Positions 35,757-44,956 of a stretch of DNA of 64,000 nt are shown here, piece after piece (within the stretch, counting starts at the first letter, position 1; each line of letters starts with the position of its first letter). The translations under genes were made by a program, and so were the position numbers. The notes beneath the pieces are model-generated. The model did not search any database, was not told the origin of the DNA, and worked only from the letters and a program-made list of their open reading frames with translations. Source of the DNA: a virus. The DNA lies in IMG/VR virus record IMGVR_UViG_3300034063_000636, positions 44,215-108,214 of that record, one strand, 5' to 3'.

Positions 35757-37769
35757 ATGTCTGAACCAATTATAAGAATAGCCCAAGTTGCGAATCTAGA
35801 GAATCGTCTAGCATCCGCAGTTGCGAACATTTCTGTTTCTTCAAATGGTGTGTTCTCGACCAATGCAAATGGGTTCAACTTTGTTAACACTGCAACAGTT
35901 CAAATAACTGTTGCTCCTGGTGCAAACGGTAATGCAAATATTTCTTTTGCATCAAGTGGTGGAACAGTAGTTGTTCGCGATAACTTTACTGGCGATGGAA
36001 ATACAGTAAACTTCACACTTTCGACAGAACCAGAAGATCAAACTCATACTCTTGTGTTTGTTGATCTTGTATTCCAGAGTGAAACAGCATATTCTATTAG
36101 TGGAAGTACGCTTACATTCGGAACTGCTCCTGATAATGGCGCGAATGTCGATGTTTACATCTACGGTGGTGGTGTTGGTTCAACAGTCGTAACATCTGAT
36201 GTGTTTACTGGAACTGGCGCATGCACTAGTTATCAATTAACACAAACAGCAACAACATCAAGAACGTTTATATATCTCGATGGCGTTGCTCAGCGTCCAG
36301 AATATGATTATCAAGTTAGCGGAACAACGTTGTCATTTAATGTTGCTCCAGCAAACGCAACAGTAATCGAAGCTCGAACACTCAGCGCATTTGATACTGT
36401 TGACATCAACGTTGCACCAGTTTCGTTGTATTCAGACAAATTCACGGGAACTGGTTCTTGCACTCAGTTTACTTTATCTCAAACAGGCACAACTGATTCG
36501 ACGTTTGTATTCTTAAACGGTGTTTCACAAAAACCTGGAACTGACTTTACAGTTGGTGGTGTGAGTAATACAACACTTACATTAACAAGTCCACCTGCCA
36601 ATGGGTCTGTTCTTGAAGTTAGAACAGTCGGTGCGTTTAGATTATCTGAAAATCAATCAAGAATTGAATCAGATATCTTTACTGGCGATGGTAATACTGT
36701 ATCGTTCACGATGTCAACAGTCAGTACGACTAAAAAGACATTCGCATTTATTGATGGTGTCGCACAAAAGCCTGTAACAGATTATTCTGTCGGTGGCAAT
36801 ATTATTACATTTACTGAAGCACCACCATCAGGAACATTTATTGAAGTTCGATCAGTTGCTCCGTTTATATTTGCAACCTCTACTGGTGATCTTGCATACG
36901 GTCAAGCCAATCTTGCATACAATACAGCAATTGCGGCGTATAGCCAAGCAAATAATGCAGCTGCTGTTGCTGCGAATGCTGTATTAAAAGCTGGTGATAC
37001 GATGACAGGGAACTTAACGTTCTCTGGATCAGGATTAAGAATTTTTGGTGACTTCAGCAATACAACAGTTGCTAATCGATTGATGTTCCAGACAACATCA
37101 GCATCGTCTGCAACACGTGTTGATGCTATACCAACGAGCGGAACAACAACAGCAGAATTTGGTGCATTTAATAATAGTGATCCAACTAATGCGAGTCGTG
37201 TCACACTTACCGTCACATCAACTGATGCTAGACTCCAATCAACTAATACTGGAACTGGCGATTATCTACCTTTGAACATTTATACTGGTGGAGTTGCAAG
37301 ATTACATGTTGATAATATTGGCAACATTGGTATTGGCACAACATCGCCCAACACCAGACTTCATGTAAACGGCACGATAACTCTTGAAGAAGTTTTAGAA
37401 AAGTCTAATATTACTGCAACTGCAATGGGCGCGAATGTCAACTTTGATGTTCTTGATTGCGCAGTGGTTTACTACACAGCAAATACAACTGCGAATAGCA
37501 CATTGAACATTCGTGGAAATACAACAGTCAATCTAAACAGCGTGATGTCAACGAATCAGGCTATGACAATCGCCTTTGCTGTTACAACTGGCGCTACTGC
37601 ACATAGAGTTGCGAATGTTCAAATTGATGGAACATCAATCACACCTAAATGGTCAGGTGGTTCTGCTCCAACAGCATCAGCGAATTCAATTGATGTGTAT
37701 TCGTTTACAATTTTTAAAACTGCCTCGGCAACTTATACTGTTCTTGGTTCCAAAACTCAGTTTGCATAA
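35757..37769 (+). CDS. Tail fibre with four tandem beta modules and a QAN neck
   Basis: This 670-residue protein starts EPIIRIAQVANLENRLAS, then has four tandem modules of about 70 residues, each following FTGxGxxxxFxLS ... F-(V/I)-x-(L/I)-(D/N)-GV-x-Q-x-P-x-x-DY-x-V-x-G ... APPxGxxxEVR (residues about 75-370). A short QAN heptad stretch (residues 382-400) and the fibre motif LKAGDTMTGNLTFSGSGLRI follow. The C-terminal part has NIGNIGIGTTSPNTRLHVNG, then a terminal domain (TPKWSGGSAPTASANSIDVY) frequent in marine phage fibres. It is a long or intermediate fibre subunit. The next gene is a one-domain glycine-rich protein that may be its tip. Confidence 0.78.
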   Translation: MSEPIIRIAQVANLENRLASAVANISVSSNGVFSTNANGFNFVNTATVQITVAPGANGNANISFASSGGTVVVRDNFTGDGNTVNFTLSTEPEDQTHTLVFVDLVFQSETAYSISGSTLTFGTAPDNGANVDVYIYGGGVGSTVVTSDVFTGTGACTSYQLTQTATTSRTFIYLDGVAQRPEYDYQVSGTTLSFNVAPANATVIEARTLSAFDTVDINVAPVSLYSDKFTGTGSCTQFTLSQTGTTDSTFVFLNGVSQKPGTDFTVGGVSNTTLTLTSPPANGSVLEVRTVGAFRLSENQSRIESDIFTGDGNTVSFTMSTVSTTKKTFAFIDGVAQKPVTDYSVGGNIITFTEAPPSGTFIEVRSVAPFIFATSTGDLAYGQANLAYNTAIAAYSQANNAAAVAANAVLKAGDTMTGNLTFSGSGLRIFGDFSNTTVANRLMFQTTSASSATRVDAIPTSGTTTAEFGAFNNSDPTNASRVTLTVTSTDARLQSTNTGTGDYLPLNIYTGGVARLHVDNIGNIGIGTTSPNTRLHVNGTITLEEVLEKSNITATAMGANVNFDVLDCAVVYYTANTTANSTLNIRGNTTVNLNSVMSTNQAMTIAFAVTTGATAHRVANVQIDGTSITPKWSGGSAPTASANSIDVYSFTIFKTASATYTVLGSKTQFA

Positions 37770-37781
37770 GGTGAATAAACT

Positions 37782-38675
37782 ATGCCAATGATTGGAACAT
37801 TTGGTGCTGGATCAATAGGAAGTTATGGAAGGCGTGGTGGACGTGCTGGTCCAGCTCCTGGAACTTTGATTTTAGGTGTTACCAGTGGGTCATCGTCATT
37901 TACAATACCAGTCGGCGTGGCACAAATTAAAGTTTATGGTGCTGCAGGAGGCGGTGGTGGATCAGACTCGAGCCCATCAACTTCTAACGGCGGTGCTGGT
38001 GGCGGTGGTGGTGAATCGCAAATTGTCGGATATACAATAAACGTCACTCCTGGAGAAACATTAACATATTCTGTTGGTTCAGGTGGTTCGGGTGGCGTTG
38101 ATGCTGATGGAAGTGCTGGCGGATCTACGATTATTCAAAGATCTGGCTCAACCATATTCTCGTTGGCTGGTGGTGGCGGCGGTTCTGTCAGTCAAACTGG
38201 TGGCACTGGCGGCACACTAGGATCATTTGGAAGTCATGGTGGTGGTCCAGGTGGATCGGGTGGACCAAGATTTAATCCTGGTGGTTCAGGCACTTCTGGC
38301 GTAGGAGCAAGAGGTGGCGGTGGTGGCGGTGGATTCGGTGACAACTCGCCACCTATTAATGGTGCGGCAGGTGGTTCTGGTGGAAGTTCTACAGATACGA
38401 GCACTTTCCCAGGAAGTCTTGCATTAGGTACTAGCGGTGGTGGTGGCGGACCAGCGCAAAATGATGGAACTAGTGTTCCTGCTGCGACTGCTGGTCGTGG
38501 TGGAATTTATTTTTACTCAGGTGGCGGTGGTGGTGCTGGCGCAGGGGTTAGATTCCCTGTTGTTTCGTCGCTATACTTTGGAGGCGGCGGTGGTGGAACT
38601 GGCGGTATTGATGGAGGTCTTAACCCATCAGGTGGTGCTGGAGCGCCAGGAATTTTATATGTGGTAGTGGCATAA
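37782..38675 (+). CDS. Glycine-rich adhesin, single domain
   Basis: This 297-residue protein has one glycine-rich domain. It opens after 30 basic or polar residues (SYGRRGGRAG) with SSFTIPVGVAQIKVYGAAGG, includes VTPGETLTYSVGSGGSGG and many GGGG runs, and ends in APGILYVVVA. It is shorter and more diverged than the multi-domain adhesins: the opening Trp is Phe and the NTPSTSPSQGNNGG block is absent. It follows the 670-residue fibre and probably caps or binds it. Polyglycine II structure is inferred from composition. Confidence 0.72.
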   Translation: MPMIGTFGAGSIGSYGRRGGRAGPAPGTLILGVTSGSSSFTIPVGVAQIKVYGAAGGGGGSDSSPSTSNGGAGGGGGESQIVGYTINVTPGETLTYSVGSGGSGGVDADGSAGGSTIIQRSGSTIFSLAGGGGGSVSQTGGTGGTLGSFGSHGGGPGGSGGPRFNPGGSGTSGVGARGGGGGGGFGDNSPPINGAAGGSGGSSTDTSTFPGSLALGTSGGGGGPAQNDGTSVPAATAGRGGIYFYSGGGGGAGAGVRFPVVSSLYFGGGGGGTGGIDGGLNPSGGAGAPGILYVVVA

Positions 38676-38676
38676 A

Positions 38677-38683
38677 ATAAATA
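38677..38683 (+). promoter_or_regulatory. ATAAATA late-promoter-like site
   Basis: AAAATAAATAGGA lies just after the single-domain adhesin, 17 bases before the next ATG. This is the shortest spacing in the series. The overlapping AGGAA also forms the ribosome site. Confidence 0.35.
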
Positions 38684-38693
38684 GGAATAGAAA

Positions 38694-38903
38694 ATGTCAA
38701 CAACAGTCGCAACAATAGATGTCGGTGGAACAGGAGCGAATACAGCTGCTGCAGCTCGCGTCAATCTTGGTGTTACAAATTATAATTTCGTGAACACTGG
38801 AACTGTTCAAGTGACTGTAACGAATACAACAACAGGAAACGCGAATGTTTCCTTTACCGCTGCAGATGCAGGGTTCAATCCATTTTTATTAGCAGGTATG
38901 TAA
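38694..38903 (+). CDS. 69-residue GGTGANT small fibre protein (cassette B)
   Basis: This short protein (TTVATIDVGGTGANTAAAAR, then VNLGVTNYNFVNTGTVQVTV) carries the GGTGANTxxAAxxxLG motif common near the start of phage fibre proteins and a beta strand-rich second half. It occupies the same cassette position as the small genes at 32829 and 41814, one base before the 108-residue copy B. Its second half resembles a stretch near residues 40-65 of the 670-residue fibre (FNFVNTATVQITV), so it may be a fragment-like adaptor from a fibre N-terminus. Function unknown. Confidence 0.6.
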   Translation: MSTTVATIDVGGTGANTAAAARVNLGVTNYNFVNTGTVQVTVTNTTTGNANVSFTAADAGFNPFLLAGM

Positions 38904-38904
38904 G

Positions 38905-39231
38905 ATGCCAACAAATTATAAAGTATTAGGGCAAGCAGCAGTAACAACAGCGGTAGCAAATGTCTATACTGTCCCTGCTGCAACTCAAGCAGTTGTTTCA
39001 ACGGTTGTGATTACAAATAGAACAAGTTCAAATGTAAACTACAGACTCGCAGTTCAACCTGCTGGAGCAGCATTAGCCAATCAGCACTACATTGCTTATG
39101 ATGCAATTGCTGCAGCAAGCGATTCAATTGCTTTGACTTTGGGGCTCACTCTTGGCAACACTGATGTGATTTCAGCAAACGCATCAGCAAACAGTTTATC
39201 AATTAGCATCTTCGGTTCAGAAATCACCTAA
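38905..39231 (+). CDS. Small beta-domain protein of the glycine-rich cassette, copy B
   Basis: This 108-residue paralogue of the protein at 33018 has the same length and blocks in the same order: YKVLGQAAVTTAVANVYTVP, AVVSTVVITNRTSSNVNYRL, HYIAYDAIAAASDSIAL, LGLTLGNTDVISANAS. Differences are mostly conservative. Its stop overlaps the ATG of the 852-residue adhesin by one base. Like copy A it probably acts as attachment or assembly partner of the glycine-rich protein, an inference from constant pairing. Confidence 0.65.
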   Translation: MPTNYKVLGQAAVTTAVANVYTVPAATQAVVSTVVITNRTSSNVNYRLAVQPAGAALANQHYIAYDAIAAASDSIALTLGLTLGNTDVISANASANSLSISIFGSEIT

Positions 39232-41789
39232 TGGCAACAAAGTCGTTTCTCCTCAACACACTTCGAAGTTCTTCGCGAATACTAAATCCGCGAGGGGCAA
39301 CGCCAGCACCAACTGTTTTTGAAATTGTTGTAGAAACATTTGCCAATACTACTACATGGACTGCACCAGAAGGTGTGACAAGTGTTGAATATTTGGTTGT
39401 TGGTGGCGGTGGAGCTGGTGGTTCTGGACCAGGAGTTGTTGGTCATGGTGGCGGCGGTGCTGGTGGATTCAGAACAGGCACTGGATTTGCAGTGACTCCA
39501 GGTAACACATATACAGTAACTGTTGGTGCTGGTGGAAGTGGTGGATATAACAGTTCAACTAACGGATCGAGTTCTATATTTTCCACCATCACATCTGCTG
39601 GCGGCGGTTATGGTGGAAGTTATAATGGAACTCCATCAAATATAAAGGGGGCGGACGGCGGTTCTGGTGGTGGTGCAAATTGGGACGGTTCTACAGGAAC
39701 ACCAAATATATTTGGTTTAGGCAATGTCCCTTCTGTAAGTCCGTCGCAAGGAAATAATGGGGGCACATCAAATAATAATTTTCCAGCATCTCGTGGCGGT
39801 GGTGGTGGCGGTGGAGCTGGTGGTGTTGGTGGCAACGCAAGTCCAAGCACAAATATTGCAGGCGCAGGTGGTGACGGTACTACATCTACAATTTTAGGTT
39901 CTAGTGTAACTTATGCTGGTGGTGGAGGAGGCGGTGCTGCTCCTGGAACTGCAGGTCCTGGTGGTTCTGGTGGAGGTGGAACTGGAAGTACAAATGGCGG
40001 TGCAGTAACTGCTGGAACAACAAACACTGGCGGCGGTGGCGGTGGGGGAAGTTCTCCTGGTCCATCAACATCTGGTGCCGTAGTTGGTGGTGCTGGCGGT
40101 TCTGGTATAGTTATTCTTAAATACACAAAATCAAACGCAAACGCTAATGCCAATGTTTGGGTCTTCAGAACATCAACAACTTGGACTGCTCCAGCTGGAA
40201 CAACATTGATTGATTATTTGGTGGTTGGTGGTGGCGGCGGTGGCGGCGGCAATTGGGGAGGCGGCGGTGGCGCAGGTGGATTCCGTACTGGAACTGGATA
40301 TACAGTTACATCAAATACATCTTACACAGTTACAGTGGGCGCTGGTGGATCTGGTGGTAACGGTGGAACATATCCTTCGGCTGGTGACGCCAATGCAAGA
40401 GGAGCAAACGGCTCTGTATCTATTTTTGCGCTTACATCAAACTCCTCAGCAAATGTCTCATCTTCTGGCGGAGGGGGAGGAGCAAATGGCAATAATCCTG
40501 GATCACCAGGAGCTCCTGGAAATATTGGTTTAGCAGGTGGTTCTGGTGGTGGATCAGGTTGGAGTAACTCAGGTGCTTCTGGAAATGTGCCAGGAACTGC
40601 ACCATCGCAAGGTAATAATGGGGGAAACGGTGGTCCAGGCGCGCCAAATTATGGTGGCGGCGGTGGCGGTGGTGCTGGTGCAGTTGGCAGTAATGGAATC
40701 TCTACGGCTGGTGGAGCAGGTGGAACAGGAACTGCATCATCATTATCTGGCACCTCAGTAACATACGCTGGCGGCGGTGGTGGAGGTTCTCAAAACGGCA
40801 CAAATGGTGCTGGTGGAGCTGGTGGCGGAGGAGCAGGTGCGCCTTCTCCTTCTAGCACAACTACTGCCGCTTCAGGAACAGCAGGAACAGGCGGTGGCGG
40901 CGGCGGCGGTGGATTTACTCCTGGTCCAAATGTTGGCGGAATAGGTGGTGCTGGTGGTTCAGGTATTGTTATTATTAAAGCAGTTTCTGGTGCTAACGCA
41001 AACGTAGCAACATTTACATCCTCTGGTTCTTGGACTGCACCTACTGGAGCAACGCAAGTCGAATATCTCGTTGTTGCTGGTGGTGGCGGTGGTGGAGCAT
41101 GGGTTGGTGGTGGCGGTGGTGCTGGTGGTTTAAGAACAGGAACTAATCTTGCTGTTACTCCTGGACAAACATACACAGTAACTGTTGGTGGCGGCGGAAC
41201 TGGTTGGAGTTTAGGTCCAAGTGGCAGTTTAACAACAACAGGTACAGTAGGAAGCAACAGTACATTTAATGCAGTTACTTCTATTGGCGGAGGATTTGGT
41301 GGTGGATACGGACCAAATAATCCTGCTGCGTCATCAGGAGGTTCTGGTGGCGGCGCTGGTGGTGGTGATGGTTATTCTACCACAGGATCAGCAGGAACTC
41401 CAGGACAAGGAAATAGTGGTGGTAATGGAACAGGTCAGCCGCTGTATTGTGGAGGCGGCGGTGGAGGCGCAGGTGCCGCAGGAAGTAATGGTGCATCAAA
41501 CCAAGGTGGCAATGGTGGCGCAGGATTAAGTTCAACCATCACTGGTGCAGCAGTTACATATGCTGGTGGTGGAGGCGGTGGCAACAATCCAAATCCAGGA
41601 GGCAATGCAGGAGCAGGTGGAACTGGCGGTGGTGGCGCAGGTGCTGCTTCAACACCATCTGGTGCAATTGCAACAGCAGGAACAGCAGGACTCGGTGGTG
41701 GCGGTGGTGGATCAGGTCAAAGCAGTTCACAACCACAATCTATAGGCGGCAATGGTGGCTCTGGAATCGTCATCCTTCGTTGGTCATAA
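39231..41789 (+). CDS. Glycine-rich adhesin, three domains (cassette B)
   Basis: This 852-residue protein has the same plan as the 790-residue protein: a short docking segment (FLLNTLRSSSRILNPRGA) and three glycine-rich domains opening at about residues 32, 303 and 590 (TTWTAPEGVTSVEYLVVGG, TTWTAPAGTTLIDYLVVGG, GSWTAPTGATQVEYLVVAGG). Blocks SVSPSQGNNGG and TAPSQGNNGG recur, and it ends IVILRWS like cassettes A and C. The order of opening variants (VTSVEYL, TLIDYL, TQVEYL) is the same as in A and C, so whole genes duplicated rather than single domains. Receptor-binding tip is the likely role. Confidence 0.78.
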   Translation: MATKSFLLNTLRSSSRILNPRGATPAPTVFEIVVETFANTTTWTAPEGVTSVEYLVVGGGGAGGSGPGVVGHGGGGAGGFRTGTGFAVTPGNTYTVTVGAGGSGGYNSSTNGSSSIFSTITSAGGGYGGSYNGTPSNIKGADGGSGGGANWDGSTGTPNIFGLGNVPSVSPSQGNNGGTSNNNFPASRGGGGGGGAGGVGGNASPSTNIAGAGGDGTTSTILGSSVTYAGGGGGGAAPGTAGPGGSGGGGTGSTNGGAVTAGTTNTGGGGGGGSSPGPSTSGAVVGGAGGSGIVILKYTKSNANANANVWVFRTSTTWTAPAGTTLIDYLVVGGGGGGGGNWGGGGGAGGFRTGTGYTVTSNTSYTVTVGAGGSGGNGGTYPSAGDANARGANGSVSIFALTSNSSANVSSSGGGGGANGNNPGSPGAPGNIGLAGGSGGGSGWSNSGASGNVPGTAPSQGNNGGNGGPGAPNYGGGGGGGAGAVGSNGISTAGGAGGTGTASSLSGTSVTYAGGGGGGSQNGTNGAGGAGGGGAGAPSPSSTTTAASGTAGTGGGGGGGGFTPGPNVGGIGGAGGSGIVIIKAVSGANANVATFTSSGSWTAPTGATQVEYLVVAGGGGGGAWVGGGGGAGGLRTGTNLAVTPGQTYTVTVGGGGTGWSLGPSGSLTTTGTVGSNSTFNAVTSIGGGFGGGYGPNNPAASSGGSGGGAGGGDGYSTTGSAGTPGQGNSGGNGTGQPLYCGGGGGGAGAAGSNGASNQGGNGGAGLSSTITGAAVTYAGGGGGGNNPNPGGNAGAGGTGGGGAGAASTPSGAIATAGTAGLGGGGGGSGQSSSQPQSIGGNGGSGIVILRWS

Positions 41790-41790
41790 A

Positions 41791-41797
41791 ATAAATA
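41791..41797 (+). promoter_or_regulatory. ATAAATA late-promoter-like site
   Basis: AAAATAAATACAA lies right after the adhesin stop and 23 bases before the 55-residue gene, with AGAGG (41801-41805) as ribosome site. Promoter role inferred. Confidence 0.45.
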
Positions 41798-41813
41798 CAA
41801 AGAGGTTACATTC

Positions 41814-41981
41814 ATGCCAGTAGTCGTATCAGTAGCACAAGGTGGAACAGGAGCAAATACATCAGCAGCAGCATTGACTGCTCTTGGTGCTGCGCCAACG
41901 GCTGCTTATGTACAGGCAAATAATGCATATGCGCAAGCAAACACAAAAGCATCAATCGGACTCGTCATCGCGTTGTCCTAA
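41814..41981 (+). CDS. 55-residue GGTGANT/QAN micro-protein (cassette C)
   Basis: This short gene encodes PVVVSVAQGGTGANTSAAAL, then TALGAAPTAAYVQANNAYAQ and a hydrophobic end IGLVIALS. It joins the GGTGANT motif of the 69-residue gene (cassette B) to the QAN heptads of the 58-residue gene (cassette A), so it links all three as one family by position and content. The ribosome site AGAGG precedes the ATG by eight bases. An adaptor or fibre-stub role is possible. Function unknown. Confidence 0.62.
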   Translation: MPVVVSVAQGGTGANTSAAALTALGAAPTAAYVQANNAYAQANTKASIGLVIALS

Positions 41982-41993
41982 TCGGAGTCAATA

Positions 41994-42329
41994 ATGGCAG
42001 AAACATTTAAATTTGTAAACGCAACGCTAACGACAGCAGCGATTACTTCACAAAACCTTTATACTTCCCCAGCACTTACAACTTCGATTGTGTTCATGGG
42101 GCAGATTGCAAATAGTGATGGCGCGAATGCTGCAATGTTCTCTGTCACTGCAACTGATGCCAGTGGAGCAAGCACAAAGTATTTGGCAAGAGACATTCCT
42201 GTTCCTGCTGATTCTGCAACGACATTCTTGACTGGCAAACTCGTTCTCGAAGCTGGCGATTATATCTCCGCAAATGCAAATTCTAACGCACACATCGATG
42301 TTTCACTCAGCATTCTTCAATTGACATGA
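41994..42329 (+). CDS. Small beta-domain protein of the glycine-rich cassette, copy C (diverged)
   Basis: This 111-residue protein sits where copies A and B sit in the other cassettes and keeps the outline of a single beta domain: TTAAITSQNLYTSPALTTSI, FMGQIANSDGANAAMFSVTA, KLVLEAGDYISANANSNAHI. Identity to A and B is low by eye, but order and length fit. The TGA overlaps the ATG of the 875-residue adhesin by four bases, so translation is coupled. The same partner role is inferred. Confidence 0.62.
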   Translation: MAETFKFVNATLTTAAITSQNLYTSPALTTSIVFMGQIANSDGANAAMFSVTATDASGASTKYLARDIPVPADSATTFLTGKLVLEAGDYISANANSNAHIDVSLSILQLT

Positions 42330-44953
42330 GTTATCTTTTCCTTGGTAAACGCAATTTGCTAGGCAGTAATGCTGCAAATACAGCAGGCATTTGGCGTGCT
42401 GAAGATATTACGCAGATGCGATATTATGATTTTATTAGAGGACCAGTCGCCGCACAAGAAATTATTGTTGAAGTATTCGCTAATACAACTACGTGGACAG
42501 CACCAACAGGTGTAAGCGAAGTCGAATATCTTGTTGTCGGTGGTGGAGGTGGTGGTGGGGCTGGACCTTCATCTGGCTATGGTGGAGGTGGCGGCGGTGC
42601 TGGTGGATTTAGAACAGGCACTGGATATTCTGTAACTCCTGGCGTATCTTATACAGTAACTGTTGGAGCAGGTGGAAATGGCGTTTCTCCTGCTACTAAT
42701 GCACTTGGTTCAAATGGATCTTCTTCTGTATTTGGTAATTCTCCAAATGCGATAACATCGGCGGGTGGTGGAGGTGGCGGTGCTGCTGCATCACCACTAC
42801 ACATAGGATTAAGTGGTGGCTCAGGCGGTGGCGGCGGCGGATCAACCACAAGCAACGGTGGTGTCGGAAATACGCCAAGCACATCTCCATCGCAAGGAAA
42901 CAATGGTGGCACAGGAGCTGCTGGTCCATTAGGTGGAGCTGGTGGTGGAGGTGGCGCAGGAGCAGTTGGCAATAATGGATCATCACCAGGAGTTGGTGGT
43001 AATGGCGGTGCTGGATCCTCCTCTACAATTGCTGGTGCTTCTGTAACTTACGCTGGTGGTGGTGCTGGCGGCGCAACATTTGCTGCAGGAGCTAGCACTG
43101 GTGGTGCTGGTGGTGGTGGAAATTCTGTTCCTAACGGCACAGCCAATAACGGCACTGCAAGTACAGGTGGTGGTGGAGGTGGTGGTAGCACAAATCCAGG
43201 AACAACTTATGCTTCTGGTTCAGGTGGCTCTGGCGTCGTAGTCATCAAATACACAAGACCAAACGCAAATGCTGCTGCCAATGTCTGGGTCTTCAGAACA
43301 TCAACAACTTGGACTGCTCCAGCCAATACAACTTTAATCGATTATCTTGTAGTTGGTGGCGGAGCTGGTGGAGGATTTTTAGGTGGTGGTGGAGGAGCAG
43401 GTGGGTTCAGAACTGGATCTGGATACTCAGTTACACCAGCAACATCATATACAATTACAGTGGGTGCTGGTGGTAATGGTGGATTATATCCATCATCAAC
43501 TGCTGCATCAAATGGTAGCGTATCTATTATTGCTCTTACAAGCAATGCATCATCAAACGTGTTTTCTTCTGGTGGCGGCGGTGGAGGCAGTCACAATTCT
43601 CCAGCTGCAGGTTCGCCGAATCTAGGATTTAATGGTGCATCGGGTGGTGGTGGTGGATCATCTGGTGGTTCTGGTCCAGGCGGAACAGGAAATATACCTG
43701 CTGTAAGTCCATCACAAGGAAATAATGGCGGCAATGCAGCTGGAAATGCACCACCTGGATATGGTGGAGGCGGAGGAGGTGGCGGAGGAGCATCAGGTAA
43801 TACTGGAACTAGTTCTGCAGGTGGAAATGGTGGAATTGGCATAGCATCTACGATGTCTGGTGTTTCTACTTTTTATTCTGGTGGCGGTGGTGGTGGTTCA
43901 CAGCAAAATACAACACGTGGGGTTGGTGGTGCTGGCGGTGGCGGCGATGGGAATTCTGGAAACCCAGCAACAGTTCCATATGCAGGAAATAATGCAATAA
44001 CAAACACTGGCGGTGGTGGCGGTGGCGGTGGATGGAATCCTAACACCTATGGCGCGGGTGGTGCTGGCGGATCTGGAATAGTTATCATCAAAGCAATCTC
44101 TGGTGCGAATGCAAATCTAGCCACGTTTACTTCTTCAGGTTCATGGACTGCACCAACAGGCGCGACACAGGTTGAATATCTCGTTGTTGCTGGCGGAGGC
44201 GGTGGTGGTTGGTTAAGTGCAGGTGGTGGTGGTGCAGGAGGTCTTCGCGTTGGAAGTGGGTTATCTGTAACTGCAGGTCAAACTTATACTGTTACTGTGG
44301 GTGCTGGCGGTACTGCAGCAACTGGTTCAACTGGTAGTCCTTATGCAACATCAAGCGGCGGTTCTGGAGGCAACTCAACATTTAGCACAATTACATCTAA
44401 TGGTGGTGGTGGTGGTGGAGCATATAATTCTGCTGGTCCTGCTTATCAAAATGGAGTTGCTGGTGGTTCTGGTGGCGGTGGCGCCATAGGTGAACCATCT
44501 CTCGGTGGGGTTGGAGGCGCAGGAAATACGCCAGCAACTTCTCCGTCGCAAGGAAATGGTGGCGGAACTGCAAATTATAATTCACCAGGTGGAACTTATT
44601 CTGGTGGTGGTGGAGGAGGTGCAGGTGCAAATGGAACATCTGCAGCAGCTGCAACTGGCGCTGGTTCTGGTGGTTCAGGAGTATCCTCTACAATCACAGG
44701 TATTGCAGTAAATTATGCTGGTGGCGGTGGTGGTGGCTGTCATAATAGTAGCACCAATAACACACTAGGTGGCGTTGGTGGCACTGGAGGCGGTGGTAAT
44801 GGCGCAGTTGGTCCAGGATTTGTAAGCACTTCAGCCACAACCAATACAGGTGGCGGTGGTGGAGGTGGTGGCTGGAATCCAGGTGGACCTAATTCCAATG
44901 GCGCTCAAGGTGGAACTGGTGGCTCAGGTATTGTCATTCTCCGCTGGTCATAA
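42326..44953 (+). CDS. Glycine-rich adhesin, three domains (cassette C)
   Basis: This 875-residue protein has an N-terminal docking part of about 45 residues, longer than in A and B (FLGKRNLLGSNAANTAGIWR), then three glycine-rich domains opening near residues 52, 324 and 603 with the same variants as A and B (VSEVEYLVVGG, TLIDYLVVGG, TQVEYLVVAGG). Each contains a version of SPSQGN(N/G)GG and the protein ends IVILRWS. The different N-terminus next to the diverged copy C suggests the docking segment and the small partner changed together. Probably a receptor-binding adhesin. Confidence 0.78.
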   Translation: MSYLFLGKRNLLGSNAANTAGIWRAEDITQMRYYDFIRGPVAAQEIIVEVFANTTTWTAPTGVSEVEYLVVGGGGGGGAGPSSGYGGGGGGAGGFRTGTGYSVTPGVSYTVTVGAGGNGVSPATNALGSNGSSSVFGNSPNAITSAGGGGGGAAASPLHIGLSGGSGGGGGGSTTSNGGVGNTPSTSPSQGNNGGTGAAGPLGGAGGGGGAGAVGNNGSSPGVGGNGGAGSSSTIAGASVTYAGGGAGGATFAAGASTGGAGGGGNSVPNGTANNGTASTGGGGGGGSTNPGTTYASGSGGSGVVVIKYTRPNANAAANVWVFRTSTTWTAPANTTLIDYLVVGGGAGGGFLGGGGGAGGFRTGSGYSVTPATSYTITVGAGGNGGLYPSSTAASNGSVSIIALTSNASSNVFSSGGGGGGSHNSPAAGSPNLGFNGASGGGGGSSGGSGPGGTGNIPAVSPSQGNNGGNAAGNAPPGYGGGGGGGGGASGNTGTSSAGGNGGIGIASTMSGVSTFYSGGGGGGSQQNTTRGVGGAGGGGDGNSGNPATVPYAGNNAITNTGGGGGGGGWNPNTYGAGGAGGSGIVIIKAISGANANLATFTSSGSWTAPTGATQVEYLVVAGGGGGGWLSAGGGGAGGLRVGSGLSVTAGQTYTVTVGAGGTAATGSTGSPYATSSGGSGGNSTFSTITSNGGGGGGAYNSAGPAYQNGVAGGSGGGGAIGEPSLGGVGGAGNTPATSPSQGNGGGTANYNSPGGTYSGGGGGGAGANGTSAAAATGAGSGGSGVSSTITGIAVNYAGGGGGGCHNSSTNNTLGGVGGTGGGGNGAVGPGFVSTSATTNTGGGGGGGGWNPGGPNSNGAQGGTGGSGIVILRWS

Positions 44954-44956
44954 ATA
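44950..44956 (+). promoter_or_regulatory. ATAAATA late-promoter-like site
   Basis: GTCATAAATAGTT overlaps the adhesin stop, 40 bases before the 85-residue gene, the longest spacing of the series. A ribosome site GGGAG follows at 44976-44980. Confidence 0.4.

Noticed and set aside
40790-41257. Proline-rich open frames on the - strand opposite the glycine-rich adhesins (also near 34410 and 42649).
   Set aside because: GGT/GGC glycine codons read backwards give Pro and Thr codons, so stop codons are scarce by composition. No independent support.
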